From Streptomyces sp. CB01249 (GTDB taxonomy: Bacteria; Actinomycetota; Actinomycetes; Streptomycetales; Streptomycetaceae), in NCBI RefSeq assembly GCF_001905735.1, contig NZ_LISW01000002.1, forward strand, positions 310,001 through 374,000: a stretch of DNA of 64,000 nucleotides. The letters run 5' to 3'. Below the pieces are notes generated by a model. The model was not told the origin of the DNA, did not search any database, and was given only the letters and a program-made list of their open reading frames with translations. The position numbers and the translations under genes are program-made. Shown one piece after another: positions 42,156 through 54,215 of the stretch (positions within the stretch are counted from its first letter, which is position 1; every line of letters starts with the position of its first letter).

Positions 42156-43439
42156 GTGACCGAACCCCTGTCCGAACACAGCGCGGACGTCATCGTCGTC
42201 GGGGCGGGCCCCGCCGGCTCCACGACCGCGTACTACCTGGCCAAGGCCGGACTCGACGTCCTCCTCCTGGAGAAGACCGCGTTCCCGCGCGAGAAGGTCT
42301 GCGGCGACGGCCTCACCCCGCGTGCCACCAAGCAGCTCGTGTCCATGGGCATCGACATCTCCGAAGAGGCGGGCTGGCTCCGGAACAAGGGCCTGCGCAT
42401 CATCGGCGGCGGCGTCCGGCTCCAGCTGGACTGGCCGGATCTGGCCTCCTACCCGGACTACGGACTCGTCCGCAAGCGCGACGACTTCGACGAGCAGCTG
42501 GCCCGGAACGCGCAGAAGGCGGGCGCCCGGCTGTACGAGCGGTGCAACGTGGGCGCCCCGATCACCGACGAGCGCACCGGCCGGATCACCGGGGTGCACG
42601 CGAAGCTCGGCGAGGAGAAGACCCCGGTCACCTTCCACGCCCCGCTCGTCGTCGCGGCCGACGGCAACTCCACCCGGCTCTCCCTCGCGATGGGCCTGCA
42701 CCGCCGCGACGACCGCCCGATGGGCGTCGCCGTGCGGACGTACTTCACCTCGCCCCGGCACGACGACGACTACCTGGAGTCCTGGCTGGAGCTGTGGGAC
42801 CGGCGCGGCCCCCAGGAGAAGCTGCTGCCCGGCTACGGCTGGATCTTCGGCATGGGCGACGGCACGTCCAACGTCGGCCTCGGCATCCTCAACTCCTCGT
42901 CCGCCTTCAAGGAGCTGGACTGGCGCGAGGTCCTGAAGGCCTGGTGCGCGTCCATGCCGGAGGACTGGGGCTACACCCCGGAGAACATGACGATGCCCAT
43001 CCGGGGCGCCGCCCTCCCGATGGCCTTCAACCGCCAGCCGCACTACACCAAGGGCCTGCTGCTCGTCGGTGACGCGGGCGGCATGGTCAACCCGTTCAAC
43101 GGCGAGGGCATCGCGTACGCCATGGAGTCCGGCCAGATCGCGGCCGACGTCATCGTCCAGGCGCACGCCCGCGCGACCCCCGCCCAGCGGGAGCTGGCGC
43201 TGAACAACTACCCGAAGGTGCTCAAGGAGACCTACGGCGGCTACTACACGATGGGCCGCGCCTTCGTGAAGCTGATCGGCAACCCGAAGGTCATGAAGGT
43301 GGCGACCCAGCGCGGCCTGACGCACCCGCTGCTGATGAAGTTCACGCTGAAGATGCTCGCCAACCTCACCGACCCGACCGGCGGGGACGCGATGGACCGC
43401 ATCATCAACGGCCTGGCGAAGGTCGCGCCGCGCTCGTAG
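42156..43439 (+). CDS. Geranylgeranyl reductase family FAD oxidoreductase (MenJ-like)
   Basis: A 427-residue FAD-dependent isoprenoid reductase. FAD-binding VIVVGAGPAGSTTAYYLAKA (GxGxxG at 16-21), FPREKVCGDGLTPRA (the conserved PxxCGxG-type segment), and LLLVGDAGGMVNPFNGEGIA for the second FAD contact. The nearest characterised type by memory is MenJ (Rv0561c) of mycobacteria, which saturates a menaquinone side-chain double bond; Streptomyces menaquinones are partly hydrogenated. Location between menG and nuo supports this. GTG 42156 begins 54 nt after TAGACT (-10 at 42096). Ends before a 20-bp hairpin. Other substrates (polyprenyl lipids, carotenoid precursors) remain possible. Confidence 0.9.
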   Translation: MTEPLSEHSADVIVVGAGPAGSTTAYYLAKAGLDVLLLEKTAFPREKVCGDGLTPRATKQLVSMGIDISEEAGWLRNKGLRIIGGGVRLQLDWPDLASYPDYGLVRKRDDFDEQLARNAQKAGARLYERCNVGAPITDERTGRITGVHAKLGEEKTPVTFHAPLVVAADGNSTRLSLAMGLHRRDDRPMGVAVRTYFTSPRHDDDYLESWLELWDRRGPQEKLLPGYGWIFGMGDGTSNVGLGILNSSSAFKELDWREVLKAWCASMPEDWGYTPENMTMPIRGAALPMAFNRQPHYTKGLLLVGDAGGMVNPFNGEGIAYAMESGQIAADVIVQAHARATPAQRELALNNYPKVLKETYGGYYTMGRAFVKLIGNPKVMKVATQRGLTHPLLMKFTLKMLANLTDPTGGDAMDRIINGLAKVAPRS

Positions 43440-43452
43440 CGCCCGTTCACAA

Positions 43453-43498
43453 ACGAAGGAGCCGTCACTCCCGAGCGGGGGAGTGACGGCTCCTTCGT
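43453..43498. terminator. Bidirectional hairpin terminator
   Basis: A perfect 20-bp stem (43453-43472 with 43479-43498) and a 6-nt loop between the convergent reductase and NlpC/P60 genes. Confidence 0.85.
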
Positions 43499-43546
43499 GT
43501 GCTTGACGTGCGGATCACGCTTGTGAATCCGTGAACGCGGAGGGTC

Positions 43547-44380
43547 CTAGAGGACGCGGACCGCGCCGGTCGGCATGTCGTAGTCCAGCGGGCGCTGCAC
43601 CACACCGGTGGAGGAGTTCTGCGCACCGACGAACTGGCCGCCGCCCACGTAGATCCCGACGTGGTACGCGCTGCCCGCGCCGCCCCAGTACAGGATGTCG
43701 CCCGGCTGGAGGTTGCTCAGCGAGACCTGGGTGCCGGCGGTGGACTGGCTCTGCGAGACGCGCGGCAGGTCGACGCCCACGGTGCGGAACGCGGCCTGGA
43801 CCAGGCCCGAGCAGTCCCACGAGTTGGGGCCGGTGCCGCCGGACACGTACGCGTCGCCGACCTGCGCCTGGGCGAACGCGACGACGGAGGCCGCGGAGCC
43901 GGTGGCGTTGGAGGAGTACGAGGTCGTGGTCGCGTTGGTGGAGCCGGACGACGAGGAGCCGGTGGTCTTCTGCAGCGTGGTGCGCGCGGCGTCGCGGGAG
44001 GCGCGCTCGGCGGCCTCCGCCTTGGCCTTGGCGGCCGCCTCGGCCTTCTTCTTGGCCTCGGCCTTGCGGACGGCCTCGGCCTTGGCCTTCTTGGCGTCCT
44101 TGGCGGCGCTGGTGGCCGCGGCGTCCTCCTGGGCCTGCGTCTCCAGGTCCAGGGCGACCTGCTGCGTCGCCTCGGCGGAGGCGGCGACGGTGGTGGAGAG
44201 TCCCGCCGTGATGGTGGGCATCTCGATCGTCTGGGTCACCGGTTCGGCCTGGGCCGGGCCGGCGGCACCCGCGACCGCGATGGTGCTGAGGACGCCACCG
44301 GCAACTCCGGCCCGCAGCGCCGACGTCGAGGCGTTTCGGCGGGGCTTCCGGTGGCTGGGTATGTGAGCGGTGTGGGACAT
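43547..44380 (-). CDS. Secreted NlpC/P60 peptidoglycan endopeptidase
   Basis: A 277-residue cell-wall hydrolase. Signal peptide ~18-46 (ALRAGVAGGVLSTIAVAGAA, cut near AQAEP), then a long Ala/Lys/Glu-rich coiled coil (~65-138), a Ser/Thr linker (~139-162) and a C-terminal NlpC/P60 domain (~163-277). Catalytic Cys190 (DCSGLVQAAF) and His240 (AYHVGIYVG) are present. The enzyme cleaves the D-Glu-diaminopimelate link or similar bond in wall peptides. ATG 44380 precedes a leader with inverted repeats at 44492-44561; divergent from nuoA. The hydrophobic longer N-terminal extension of the frame is non-coding. Confidence 0.92.
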   Translation of the reverse strand: MSHTAHIPSHRKPRRNASTSALRAGVAGGVLSTIAVAGAAGPAQAEPVTQTIEMPTITAGLSTTVAASAEATQQVALDLETQAQEDAAATSAAKDAKKAKAEAVRKAEAKKKAEAAAKAKAEAAERASRDAARTTLQKTTGSSSSGSTNATTTSYSSNATGSAASVVAFAQAQVGDAYVSGGTGPNSWDCSGLVQAAFRTVGVDLPRVSQSQSTAGTQVSLSNLQPGDILYWGGAGSAYHVGIYVGGGQFVGAQNSSTGVVQRPLDYDMPTGAVRVL

Positions 44381-44491
44381 GGGTACTAGCGCTATCAGGG
44401 CGCGCGGGGTCCCATCAAGAAACGTGTGTTGCGACACAGTTACGTCCGGAATCTGTGAATCCGCTTTCTGGCGGCCTTTATTGACGCCGTA

Positions 44492-44561
44492 ACGGGCAAA
44501 TCGGGCAGTCGCGATCATGGCTGTGATCACGGGTTTTCTGCAATACGCCCGAATTGCCCGT
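44492..44561 (-). promoter_or_regulatory. Inverted repeat in NlpC/P60 gene leader or promoter
   Basis: 44492-44506 and 44547-44561 are inverted copies matching at 14 of 15 positions, separated by 40 nt, located 112-181 nt before the start codon. As RNA this forms a 14-bp stem with one U-U mismatch closing a loop that itself contains GATCA/TGATC. The conserved core of the ydaO c-di-AMP riboswitch, common at Streptomyces wall-hydrolase genes, was not recognised. Confidence 0.4.
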
Positions 44562-44961
44562 CACTTACCACCCGTTCACACTGTTGGCCAAGCCCGCTTC
44601 TATAACGGCTGATGTGGAGTGACGCAGCTCACAGCATGGTCTTGCTGTGACGGGCATACGAGGCGCGGCACGGGAAGCGGCGGTCCTCGTCCACTTCGTT
44701 CCGCGTGAACCCTCGCGCGAGTGACCCCTGTCAGGCCCCCTCGCCTCCGGTCACCCCATCCCGGCCCGCACGGCCCCAGAGTGGGGCAGATCCCTTTATC
44801 ACCCCATCGTGTCCATCGCCAATTTTGCGCGCAGCGCCGTGGCTTGATAGTGCGACACCGCTTTGACCAGCGGTAACGGCAGGAGATGTCACCTCTCGTG
44901 ATCACTCGGCCGCTTCGTGTACGAAGGTCACCGCTCATCCGACTTCATGATCGTTCGTCAG

Positions 44962-45059
44962 GTGGTGGAGATCACAAAGACGTTGGTGACCCCCGTGTCG
45001 CAGATCACAGGACGGCGGGCATAGGATGCGGGGCAGTCGGGCTTGTGAACTGCCTCACA
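44962..45059 (+). promoter_or_regulatory. nuo promoter region: two CRP-like dyads, -10 box and Rex-like operator
   Basis: Two sites of form GTG-N8-CAC end in the same AGATCACA (44962-44975 and 44995-45008), resembling CRP half-palindromes; both have A where the Streptomyces Crp motif prefers G. TAGGAT at 45022-45027 is the best -10. TTGTGAACTGCCTCACAT at 45043-45060 matches the Rex operator TTGTGAA-N4-TTCACAA at 12 of 14 defined positions and would cover about +10 to +26, well placed for repression when NADH is low. Confidence 0.5.
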
Positions 45060-45140
45060 TGTGCACGATCTTGGTGAGGCGGGGAGCCGGTTCGCCCGAT
45101 GCGGTCCAACGGTCAAGGACGACTGGAAGGAGCGAGGAGC

Positions 45141-45500
45141 GTGAATGCCTACGCGCCCATCCTCGTGCTCGGCGCCCTCGGGGCAGGGTTTGCGATCTTC
45201 TCCGTGGTCATGGCCACGCTTATCGGCCCCAAGCGGTACAACCGGGCAAAGCTCGAAGCGTACGAGTGCGGTATCGAACCCACACCCACGCCGGCCGGAG
45301 GCGGCCGCTTTCCCATCAAGTACTACCTGACGGCGATGCTCTTCATCGTCTTCGACATCGAGATCGTCTTCCTCTATCCCTGGGCGGTCAGCTTCGACGC
45401 CCTGGGGATCTTCGGGCTCGTGGAGATGCTGCTCTTCGTGCTCACCGTCTTCGTCGCCTACGCGTATGTGTGGCGGCGCGGCGGTCTGGAATGGGACTGA
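45141..45500 (+). CDS. nuoA: NADH-quinone oxidoreductase subunit A
   Basis: A 119-residue membrane subunit with three helices (~5-28, ~62-82, ~88-110). Family signatures: YECGIEPTPTPAGGGRFPIK, the cytoplasmic loop with the conserved cysteine near the quinone chamber, and AMLFIVFDIEIVFLYPWAV. GTG start 45141 directly after GGAAGGAGCGAGGAGC; an earlier in-frame start at 45099 gives an atypical soluble extension. First gene of the nuoA-N operon (complex I), which passes electrons from NADH to menaquinone and pumps protons. Confidence 0.96.
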   Translation: MNAYAPILVLGALGAGFAIFSVVMATLIGPKRYNRAKLEAYECGIEPTPTPAGGGRFPIKYYLTAMLFIVFDIEIVFLYPWAVSFDALGIFGLVEMLLFVLTVFVAYAYVWRRGGLEWD

Positions 45501-45518
45501 GGGGCTGAGGGGCACACC

Positions 45519-46073
45519 ATGGGACTCGAAGAGAAGCTGCCGAGCGGCTTCGTTCTGACCACCGTCGAGCAGGCGGCCGGCTGGGTGCGGAAGTCCTCCG
45601 TCTTCCCGGCGACCTTCGGCCTCGCCTGTTGCGCCATCGAGATGATGACCACCGGGGCAGGCCGTTACGACCTGGCTCGGTTCGGCATGGAGGTCTTCCG
45701 CGGCTCGCCGCGGCAGGCGGACCTGATGATCGTGGCCGGGCGGGTGAGCCAGAAGATGGCGCCCGTCCTGCGGCAGGTCTACGACCAGATGCCGAACCCC
45801 AAGTGGGTCATCTCCATGGGGGTTTGCGCATCATCGGGCGGAATGTTCAACAATTACGCCATTGTTCAGGGTGTTGATCACATTGTCCCGGTTGATATTT
45901 ATTTGCCGGGCTGCCCGCCGCGGCCCGAGATGCTGATGGACGCGATCCTCAAGCTGCACCAGAAGATCCAGGGCTCCAAGCTCGGGGTCAACGCCGAGGA
46001 AGCCGCCCGCGAGGCGGAGGAAGCGGCGCTCAACGCCCTGCCCCTCATCGAGATGAAGGGGCTCATGCGATGA
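45519..46073 (+). CDS. nuoB: NADH-quinone oxidoreductase subunit B
   Basis: A 184-residue peripheral subunit carrying the terminal cluster N2 that hands electrons to quinone. Ligands: tandem Cys37-Cys38 (LACCAIEMM), Cys103 (GVCASSGG) and Cys132 (PGCPPRPE). It follows nuoA by 18 nt with its own ribosome site. Odd: codons for residues ~101-129 (nt ~45819-45905) use many A/T third bases (GTT, GCA, ATT, GAT, TAT, TTG); 45841-45900 is only 24/60 GC by count, in an otherwise GC-saturated gene. The protein sequence there is entirely normal. Confidence 0.96.
   Translation: MGLEEKLPSGFVLTTVEQAAGWVRKSSVFPATFGLACCAIEMMTTGAGRYDLARFGMEVFRGSPRQADLMIVAGRVSQKMAPVLRQVYDQMPNPKWVISMGVCASSGGMFNNYAIVQGVDHIVPVDIYLPGCPPRPEMLMDAILKLHQKIQGSKLGVNAEEAAREAEEAALNALPLIEMKGLMR
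45826..45905. other. Anomalously AT-rich stretch inside nuoB
   Basis: By count, 45841-45900 holds 24 G/C of 60, against more than 65% around it. It encodes conserved residues near the N2 ligands, so the bias is synonymous. It contains promoter-like hexamers TTGATC and TATTTA with a 16-nt spacer on the plus strand (45873-45900 region). Confidence 0.7.
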
Positions 46074-46779
46074 GCGACGAGCACAACGGCTCCTCCGTCC
46101 CCGCCCCGCGCGACGAGCACGGCGAGGTCATCGGCGTACGGAAGGGCATGTTCGGCGCCAACAACGGCGGCGACACCTCCGGCTACGGCGGCCTCGTCCG
46201 TACCGTCGTCCTCCCCGGCGCCTCCTCCCGCCCCTACGGCGGCTGGTTCGACGAGGTCGCCGACGAGCTCGAAGGCGCCCTGGAGGAGCAGGACCTCCTC
46301 CCGGAGAACGTCATCGAGAAGACGGTGGTCGACCGGGACGAGCTCACCTTCCACATCGCCCGCGAGCACCTGGTCACCGTCGCCAGGACCCTGCGCGACG
46401 ACCCGGCGCTCCGCTTCGAGCTGTGCACCGGCGTCAGCGGCGTCCACTTCCCCGGCGACAAGGGCCGCGAGCTGCACGCGGTCTACCACCTGCGCTCGCT
46501 CACCCACGGCCGGCTGATCCGTATCGAGGTCTCCACGCCGGACGACGACCGGCACCTGCCCTCGCTGGTCCCGGTCTACCCGACCAACGACTGGCACGAG
46601 CGCGAGGCGTACGACTTCTTCGGGCTCGTCTTCGACGGGCACCCCGCCCTCACCCGGATCATGATGCCGGACGACTGGCAGGGCTTCCCGCAGCGCAAGG
46701 ACTACCCGCTCGGCGGCATCCCCGTCGAGTACAAGGGCGCCCAGATCCCGGCTCCGGACCAGCGGAGGTCGTACTCCTG

Positions 46780-46780
<1 letters not shown>
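46070..46780 (+). CDS. nuoC: NADH-quinone oxidoreductase subunit C
   Basis: A 236-residue hydrophilic subunit next to NuoD in the connecting arm; no cofactor. Family block [20 protein letters not shown] and [19 protein letters not shown], then [13 protein letters not shown] near the end. The N-terminal ~75 residues ([26 protein letters not shown]) are the actinobacterial extension. Overlaps nuoB by 4 nt and nuoD by 1 nt (TGATG). NuoC and NuoD are separate here, unlike the E. coli NuoCD fusion. Confidence 0.96.
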
Positions 46781-48098
<1,318 letters not shown>

Positions 48099-48102
<4 letters not shown>

Positions 48103-48946
48103 CCGAAGCACGTCAGGAAGTCAGTCTGGGGATGCCGCAGCTCCCCGCCCCCGCCTACCCGGCCGAGGCGCGCGCCAGGCTCGAAGCGGATGCGAAGGAG
48201 GTGATCGCCCGCTACCCCGACAGCCGCTCCGCGCTGCTGCCGCTGCTGCACCTCGTGCAGTCCGAGGAGGGGTACGTCTCGCGTACGGGCATGGCCTTCT
48301 GCGCCGAGATGCTCGGCCTCACCACCGCCGAGGTCACCGCGGTCGCCACCTTCTACACGATGTACCGGCGCAAGCCGAGCGGCGACTACCAGGTCGGCGT
48401 CTGCACCAACACGCTCTGCGCGGTGATGGGCGGCGACGCGATCTTCGACCGGCTGAAGGAGCACCTCGGCGTCGGCAACGACGAGACGACCGACGACGGC
48501 AAGGTGACGCTCGAACACATCGAGTGCAACGCCGCCTGCGACTTCGCGCCCGTCGTGATGGTCAACTGGGAGTTCTTCGACAACCAGACCCCGGAGAGCG
48601 CGACGCAGCTGGTCGACGACCTCATCGCCGGCCGCACCGTCGAACCCACCCGCGGCGCGCCCCTGTGCACGTACAAGGAGACCGCGCGCATCCTCGCCGG
48701 CTTCCCCGACGAGCGCCCCGGCGCCGTCGAGGCCACCGGCGGCGCCGGCCACGCCTCGCTCATCGGCCTCAAGCTGGCCAAGGGCGAGGCCGCGCCGAAG
48801 GCCCGCGTGGTGAGCCCGCGCGGCGAGGCGCCCAGCGACCAGCCGCAGAAGGGCGCCGAGCACCTCAGCTCCCACGACGCGCCGCAGGAGACCTCGGCAT
48901 CCGACCCGGACCACCCGGCCGGACCCGCGGCCGAGGAGGGGGAGTG

Positions 48947-48947
<1 letters not shown>
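48099..48947 (+). CDS. nuoE: NADH-quinone oxidoreductase subunit E
   Basis: A 282-residue 24-kDa-type subunit with 2Fe-2S cluster N1a. Ligands Cys102, Cys107 (VCTNTLC), Cys143 and Cys147 (CNAAC). The fold starts with the helical bundle ([33 protein letters not shown]). Typical bacterial NuoE has ~165 residues; here a ~70-residue C-terminal tail (after [11 protein letters not shown]) rich in Pro, Ser and acidic residues is extra, with no recognisable domain. GTG start overlaps nuoD by 4 nt. Confidence 0.95.
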
Positions 48948-50307
<1,360 letters not shown>

Positions 50308-50311
<4 letters not shown>

Positions 50312-52815
50312 CAGTCACCACGAGTGCGCCCTCCGGGGGCGGCGAAGCGGCGATCCCGCCCGAGGACCTCGTCACGCTGACCATCGACGGCATCGAGATC
50401 AGCGTGCCCAAGGGCACCCTGGTCATCCGCGCCGCCGAACTCCTCGGCATCGAGATCCCCCGGTTCTGCGACCACCCCCTCCTCGACCCGGCCGGCGCCT
50501 GCCGTCAGTGCATCGTCGAGGTCGAGGGCCAGCGCAAGCCGATGGCGTCCTGCACCATCACCTGCACCGACGGCATGGTCGTCAAGTCGCAGATCACCTC
50601 GCCCGTCGCCGACAAGGCGCAGCGCGGTGTGATGGAGCTGCTGCTCATCAACCACCCGCTGGACTGCCCGGTCTGCGACAAGGGCGGCGAGTGCCCGCTG
50701 CAGAACCAGGCGATGTCCCACGGCGACCCGGACTCCCGCTTCGACGGCAAGAAGCGGACGTACGAGAAGCCCGTGCCGATCTCCACGCAGGTGCTGCTGG
50801 ACCGTGAGCGGTGCGTGCTCTGCGCGCGCTGCACCCGGTTCTCCAACCAGGTGGCCGGCGACCCGATGATCGAGCTGATCGAGCGCGGCGCGCTCCAGCA
50901 GGTCGGCACCGGCGAGGGCGACCCGTTCCAGTCGTACTTCTCCGGGAACACCATCCAGATCTGCCCGGTCGGGGCGCTCACCTCGGCGGCGTACCGATTC
51001 CGCTCCCGCCCCTTCGACCTGGTGTCGACGCCCTCCGTGTGCGAGCACTGCGCCGGGGGCTGCGCCACCCGCACCGACCACCGGCGCGGCAAGGTCATGC
51101 GCCGCCTCGCGGCCAACGAGCCCGAGGTCAACGAGGAGTGGCTCTGCGACAAGGGCCGCTTCGGCTTCCGCTACGCCCAGCAGCGCGACCGCCTCACCAC
51201 CCCGCTCGTCCGGGGCGAGTCCGGCGAGCTGGAACCGGCGAGCTGGCCCGAGGCGCTGGCGGCCGCGGCCGAGGGGCTGTCCGCCGCGCGCGGCCGGACC
51301 GGCGTCCTCACCGGCGGCCGGCTGACCGTCGAGGACGCGTACGCGTACAGCAAGTTCGCGCGGATCGCCCTGGACACCAACGACATCGACTTCCGGGCCC
51401 GGGTCCACAGCGGCGAGGAGGCCGACTTCCTGGCCTCGCGCGTCGCCGGGCGCGGCAAGGACCTGGACGGGTCCGGTGTCACGTACACCTCGCTGGAGAA
51501 GGCGCCGGCCGTGCTGCTGGTCGGGTTCGAGTCGGAGGAGGAGGCCCCCGGGGTCTTCCTGCGGCTGCGCAAGGCCCACCGCAAGCACGGGCAGCGCACC
51601 TTCTCCGTCGCCTCGCACGCCACCCGGGGCCTGGCCAAGGCCGGGGGCGCGCTGCTGCCCGCCGCGCCCGGCACCGAGACCGAGTGGCTGGACGCCATCG
51701 CGGGCGGGGTCGGCCTGGAGGGCGAAGGCGCCGCCGCGGCCGAGGCGCTGCGCGGTGAGGGCGCGCTGATCGTGGTCGGCGAGCGGCTGGCCGGGGTGCC
51801 CGGCGGGCTGACCGCCGCGGTCCGGACCGCGACCGCGACCGGGGCCCGGCTGGTGTGGATCCCGCGCCGGGCGGGCGAACGCGGCGCGGTGGAGGCGGGC
51901 GCGCTCCCGTCGCTGCTGCCCGGCGGCCGCCCGGCCACCGACCCGCGCGCCCGGGACGAGGTCGCCGCCGCGTGGGGCGTCGCCGAACTCCCGTCCCGCT
52001 TCGGCCGCGACACCGGCCAGATCATCGAGGCCGCGGCCACCGGTGAGCTGGGCGCGCTGGTCGTCGCAGGGGTCGGGACCGAGGACCTGCCGGAACCGGC
52101 GCGGGCCCTGGAGGCCCTGGACCGGGTCGGTTTCCTGGTCTCCTTCGAGCTCCGCCCGAGCGAGGTCACCGACCGCGCCGACGTGGTGTTCCCGGTGGCC
52201 GCGGTCGCCGAGAAGTCGGGGACCTTCCTCAACTGGGAGGGCCGGGCGCGGATGTTCGAGGCCGCGCTGAAGCCCGACCAGATGACGCGGAACCTCGCCC
52301 CGGGCGACGCCCGCGTCCTGCACATGCTGGCCGACGCCATGGACGTCCACTTCGCGCTGCCGGACCTGAAGTCCGCCCGCCGCGAGCTGGACCGCCTCGG
52401 CGGCTGGCAGGGCGGGTACGCGGACGAGCCGCGCGTCTCCGCGCAGCCGCTGCCCCGGCCCGGCGACGGCGAGGCGATCCTGGCCGGCCACCGGATGCTG
52501 CTCGACCTGGGCCGCCTCCAGGAGGGCGACACCGCGCTCGCCGGGACCCGGCACGAGGCGGTGGCCCGGCTGTCGGCCGCCACGGCTGCGGAGACCGGGG
52601 TCAAGGACGGCGACCTGCTGGCGGTGTCCGGCCCGGCGGGCAGCGTCGAACTCCCGCTCCGGGTCACCGACATGCCGGACCGCGTGGTCTGGGTGCCGCT
52701 GAACTCGGCCGGGCGGGGCGTGCCGGCCACGACCGGGGCCCGCCCCGGCGGTCTGGTCCGGATCGGCCCCGCCGCTGCCGGTACTCCCGACGTCACACCG
52801 GAGGTGCGGGCGTGA
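50308..52815 (+). CDS. nuoG: NADH-quinone oxidoreductase subunit G
   Basis: An 835-residue 75-kDa-type subunit with the electron-wire clusters. The N-terminal 2Fe-2S domain shows [20 protein letters not shown]. Next is the His/Cys-ligated [15 protein letters not shown], then [14 protein letters not shown] and the additional 4Fe-4S motif [11 protein letters not shown] (~250) found in NuoG of the E. coli/actinobacterial type (N7). The remainder is a molybdopterin-oxidoreductase-like domain, without molybdenum function in complex I. The later half (~330-800) is very Ala/Gly-rich and less conserved. ATGA-type overlap with nuoF and GTGA with nuoH. Confidence 0.95.
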
Positions 52816-54215
52816 CCGCCTTCGCTCAACTGGCCGCGGCACCGCACGGTTCGGTGCTCGCCGCCGAGGACCTGTCGATGTTCGGCAACGACCCCTGGTG
52901 GCTCGTCGTCATCAAGGCCGTCTTCTGCTTCGCGTTCCTGATGGTGACCGTGCTCTTCTCCATCGTGTGGGAGCGCAAGGTCGTCGCCTGGATGCAGCTG
53001 CGCATCGGCCCCAACCGGCACGGCCCCTGGGGCATGCTCCAGTCGCTCGCCGACGGCATCAAGCTGATGCTGAAGGAAGACGTCATCGTCAAGCGCGCGG
53101 ACAAGGTCGTCTACGTCCTCGCGCCGATCGTCGCCGCCATCCCCGCCTTCATGGCCATCGCGGTGATCCCCTTCGGGCCCTCGGACAACGAGGTCTCGAT
53201 CTTCGGTCACCGTACGGCGATGCAGCTCACCGACCTGCCGATCGCGATGCTGTACATCCTCGCGGTCGCCTCGGTCGGGATCTACGGCATCGTGCTGGCC
53301 GGCTGGTCGTCCGGCTCGACGTACCCGCTGCTCGGCGGGCTCCGGTCCTGCGCGCAGATGATCTCGTACGAGATCGCGATGGGCGCCGCGTTCGCCTCGG
53401 TGTTCCTCTACTCCGGGTCGATGTCGACGTCGAAGATCGTGGAGGCGCAGCAGGACCGCTGGTTCATCATCCTGCTGCCGGTCTCGTTCATCATCTACAT
53501 CGTCACGATGGTCGGTGAGACCAACCGCGCCCCGTTCGACATGCCGGAGTCCGAGGGCGACCTCGTCGGCGGCTTCAACACCGAGTACTCGTCCATCAAG
53601 TTCGCGATGTTCATGCTCGCCGAGTACGTCAACATGGTGACCGTCTCCGCCGTCTCCACGACCCTGTTCCTGGGCGGCTGGCGGGCCCCGTGGCCGATCA
53701 GCACCTTCTGGGAGGGCGCGAACCACGGCTGGTGGCCGATGCTCTGGTTCGTCGTCAAGGTCCAGCTGCTGCTGTTCTTCTTCATCTGGCTGCGCGGCAC
53801 GCTGCCCCGCGTCCGCTACGACCAGCTGATGAAGCTCGGCTGGAAGGTCCTGATCCCGGTCTCCGTCGTCTGGCTGATGCTGGTCGCGACCGTACGGGCG
53901 CTGCGCAACGAGGGCTACGACTTCTCGAAGATCCTGCTCTACGTGGCGGGCGCCGTGATCGCGGTGCTGCTGATCTCCTTCGTCGCCGACATCTTCCGCG
54001 ACAAGAAGGAGAAGGCCGCCGCCGAACAGGCCGGGCCCGAGCCGGCGTTCGACCCGATGGCGGGCGGATTCCCGGTGCCGCCGCTGCCCGGACAGACCCT
54101 GCCGCCCGTGCCCCGGCGCAGGCCGCGACGCGAGCGGGAGCTCGTTGTCAGTGGCGGGGTGGATACTCAGAGTGACGGAAATCCGAGTGACGGAAAGGAG
54201 GCCGACGGTGTCTGA
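52812..54215 (+). CDS. nuoH: NADH-quinone oxidoreductase subunit H
   Basis: A 467-residue membrane subunit that forms the quinone chamber entry with NuoB and NuoD. About eight helices with [20 protein letters not shown] (the charged E-channel loop), [40 protein letters not shown] and [19 protein letters not shown]. The last ~60 residues ([30 protein letters not shown]) are a Pro/Arg-rich cytoplasmic tail absent from E. coli NuoH. It overlaps nuoI by 8 nt. GTG start 52812. Confidence 0.96.
   Translation: MTAFAQLAAAPHGSVLAAEDLSMFGNDPWWLVVIKAVFCFAFLMVTVLFSIVWERKVVAWMQLRIGPNRHGPWGMLQSLADGIKLMLKEDVIVKRADKVVYVLAPIVAAIPAFMAIAVIPFGPSDNEVSIFGHRTAMQLTDLPIAMLYILAVASVGIYGIVLAGWSSGSTYPLLGGLRSCAQMISYEIAMGAAFASVFLYSGSMSTSKIVEAQQDRWFIILLPVSFIIYIVTMVGETNRAPFDMPESEGDLVGGFNTEYSSIKFAMFMLAEYVNMVTVSAVSTTLFLGGWRAPWPISTFWEGANHGWWPMLWFVVKVQLLLFFFIWLRGTLPRVRYDQLMKLGWKVLIPVSVVWLMLVATVRALRNEGYDFSKILLYVAGAVIAVLLISFVADIFRDKKEKAAAEQAGPEPAFDPMAGGFPVPPLPGQTLPPVPRRRPRRERELVVSGGVDTQSDGNPSDGKEADGV

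Larger units (their letters stand above)
44381..45140. other. 760-nt gene-free divergent regulatory region between NlpC/P60 gene and nuoA
   Basis: No coding sequence is convincing here: the 112-residue minus-strand frame at 44600-44938 has a random, Arg/Trp-rich composition. The region holds the NlpC leader inverted repeat (44492-44561), GATCATGGCTGTGATC (44512-44527), which is an imperfect dyad, and on the nuoA side the CRP-like, Rex-like and -10 elements listed separately. 44570-44900 has nothing else that I can name. Confidence 0.6.

Noticed and set aside
44381..44900. ydaO (c-di-AMP) riboswitch before the NlpC/P60 gene
   Set aside because: Expected from similar Streptomyces genes, but the conserved core segments were not found on either strand; only a simple inverted repeat is visible.
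44600..44938. 112-codon frame between NlpC/P60 gene and nuoA
   Set aside because: Trp/Arg/Cys-rich random composition, no ribosome site, in a regulatory region.
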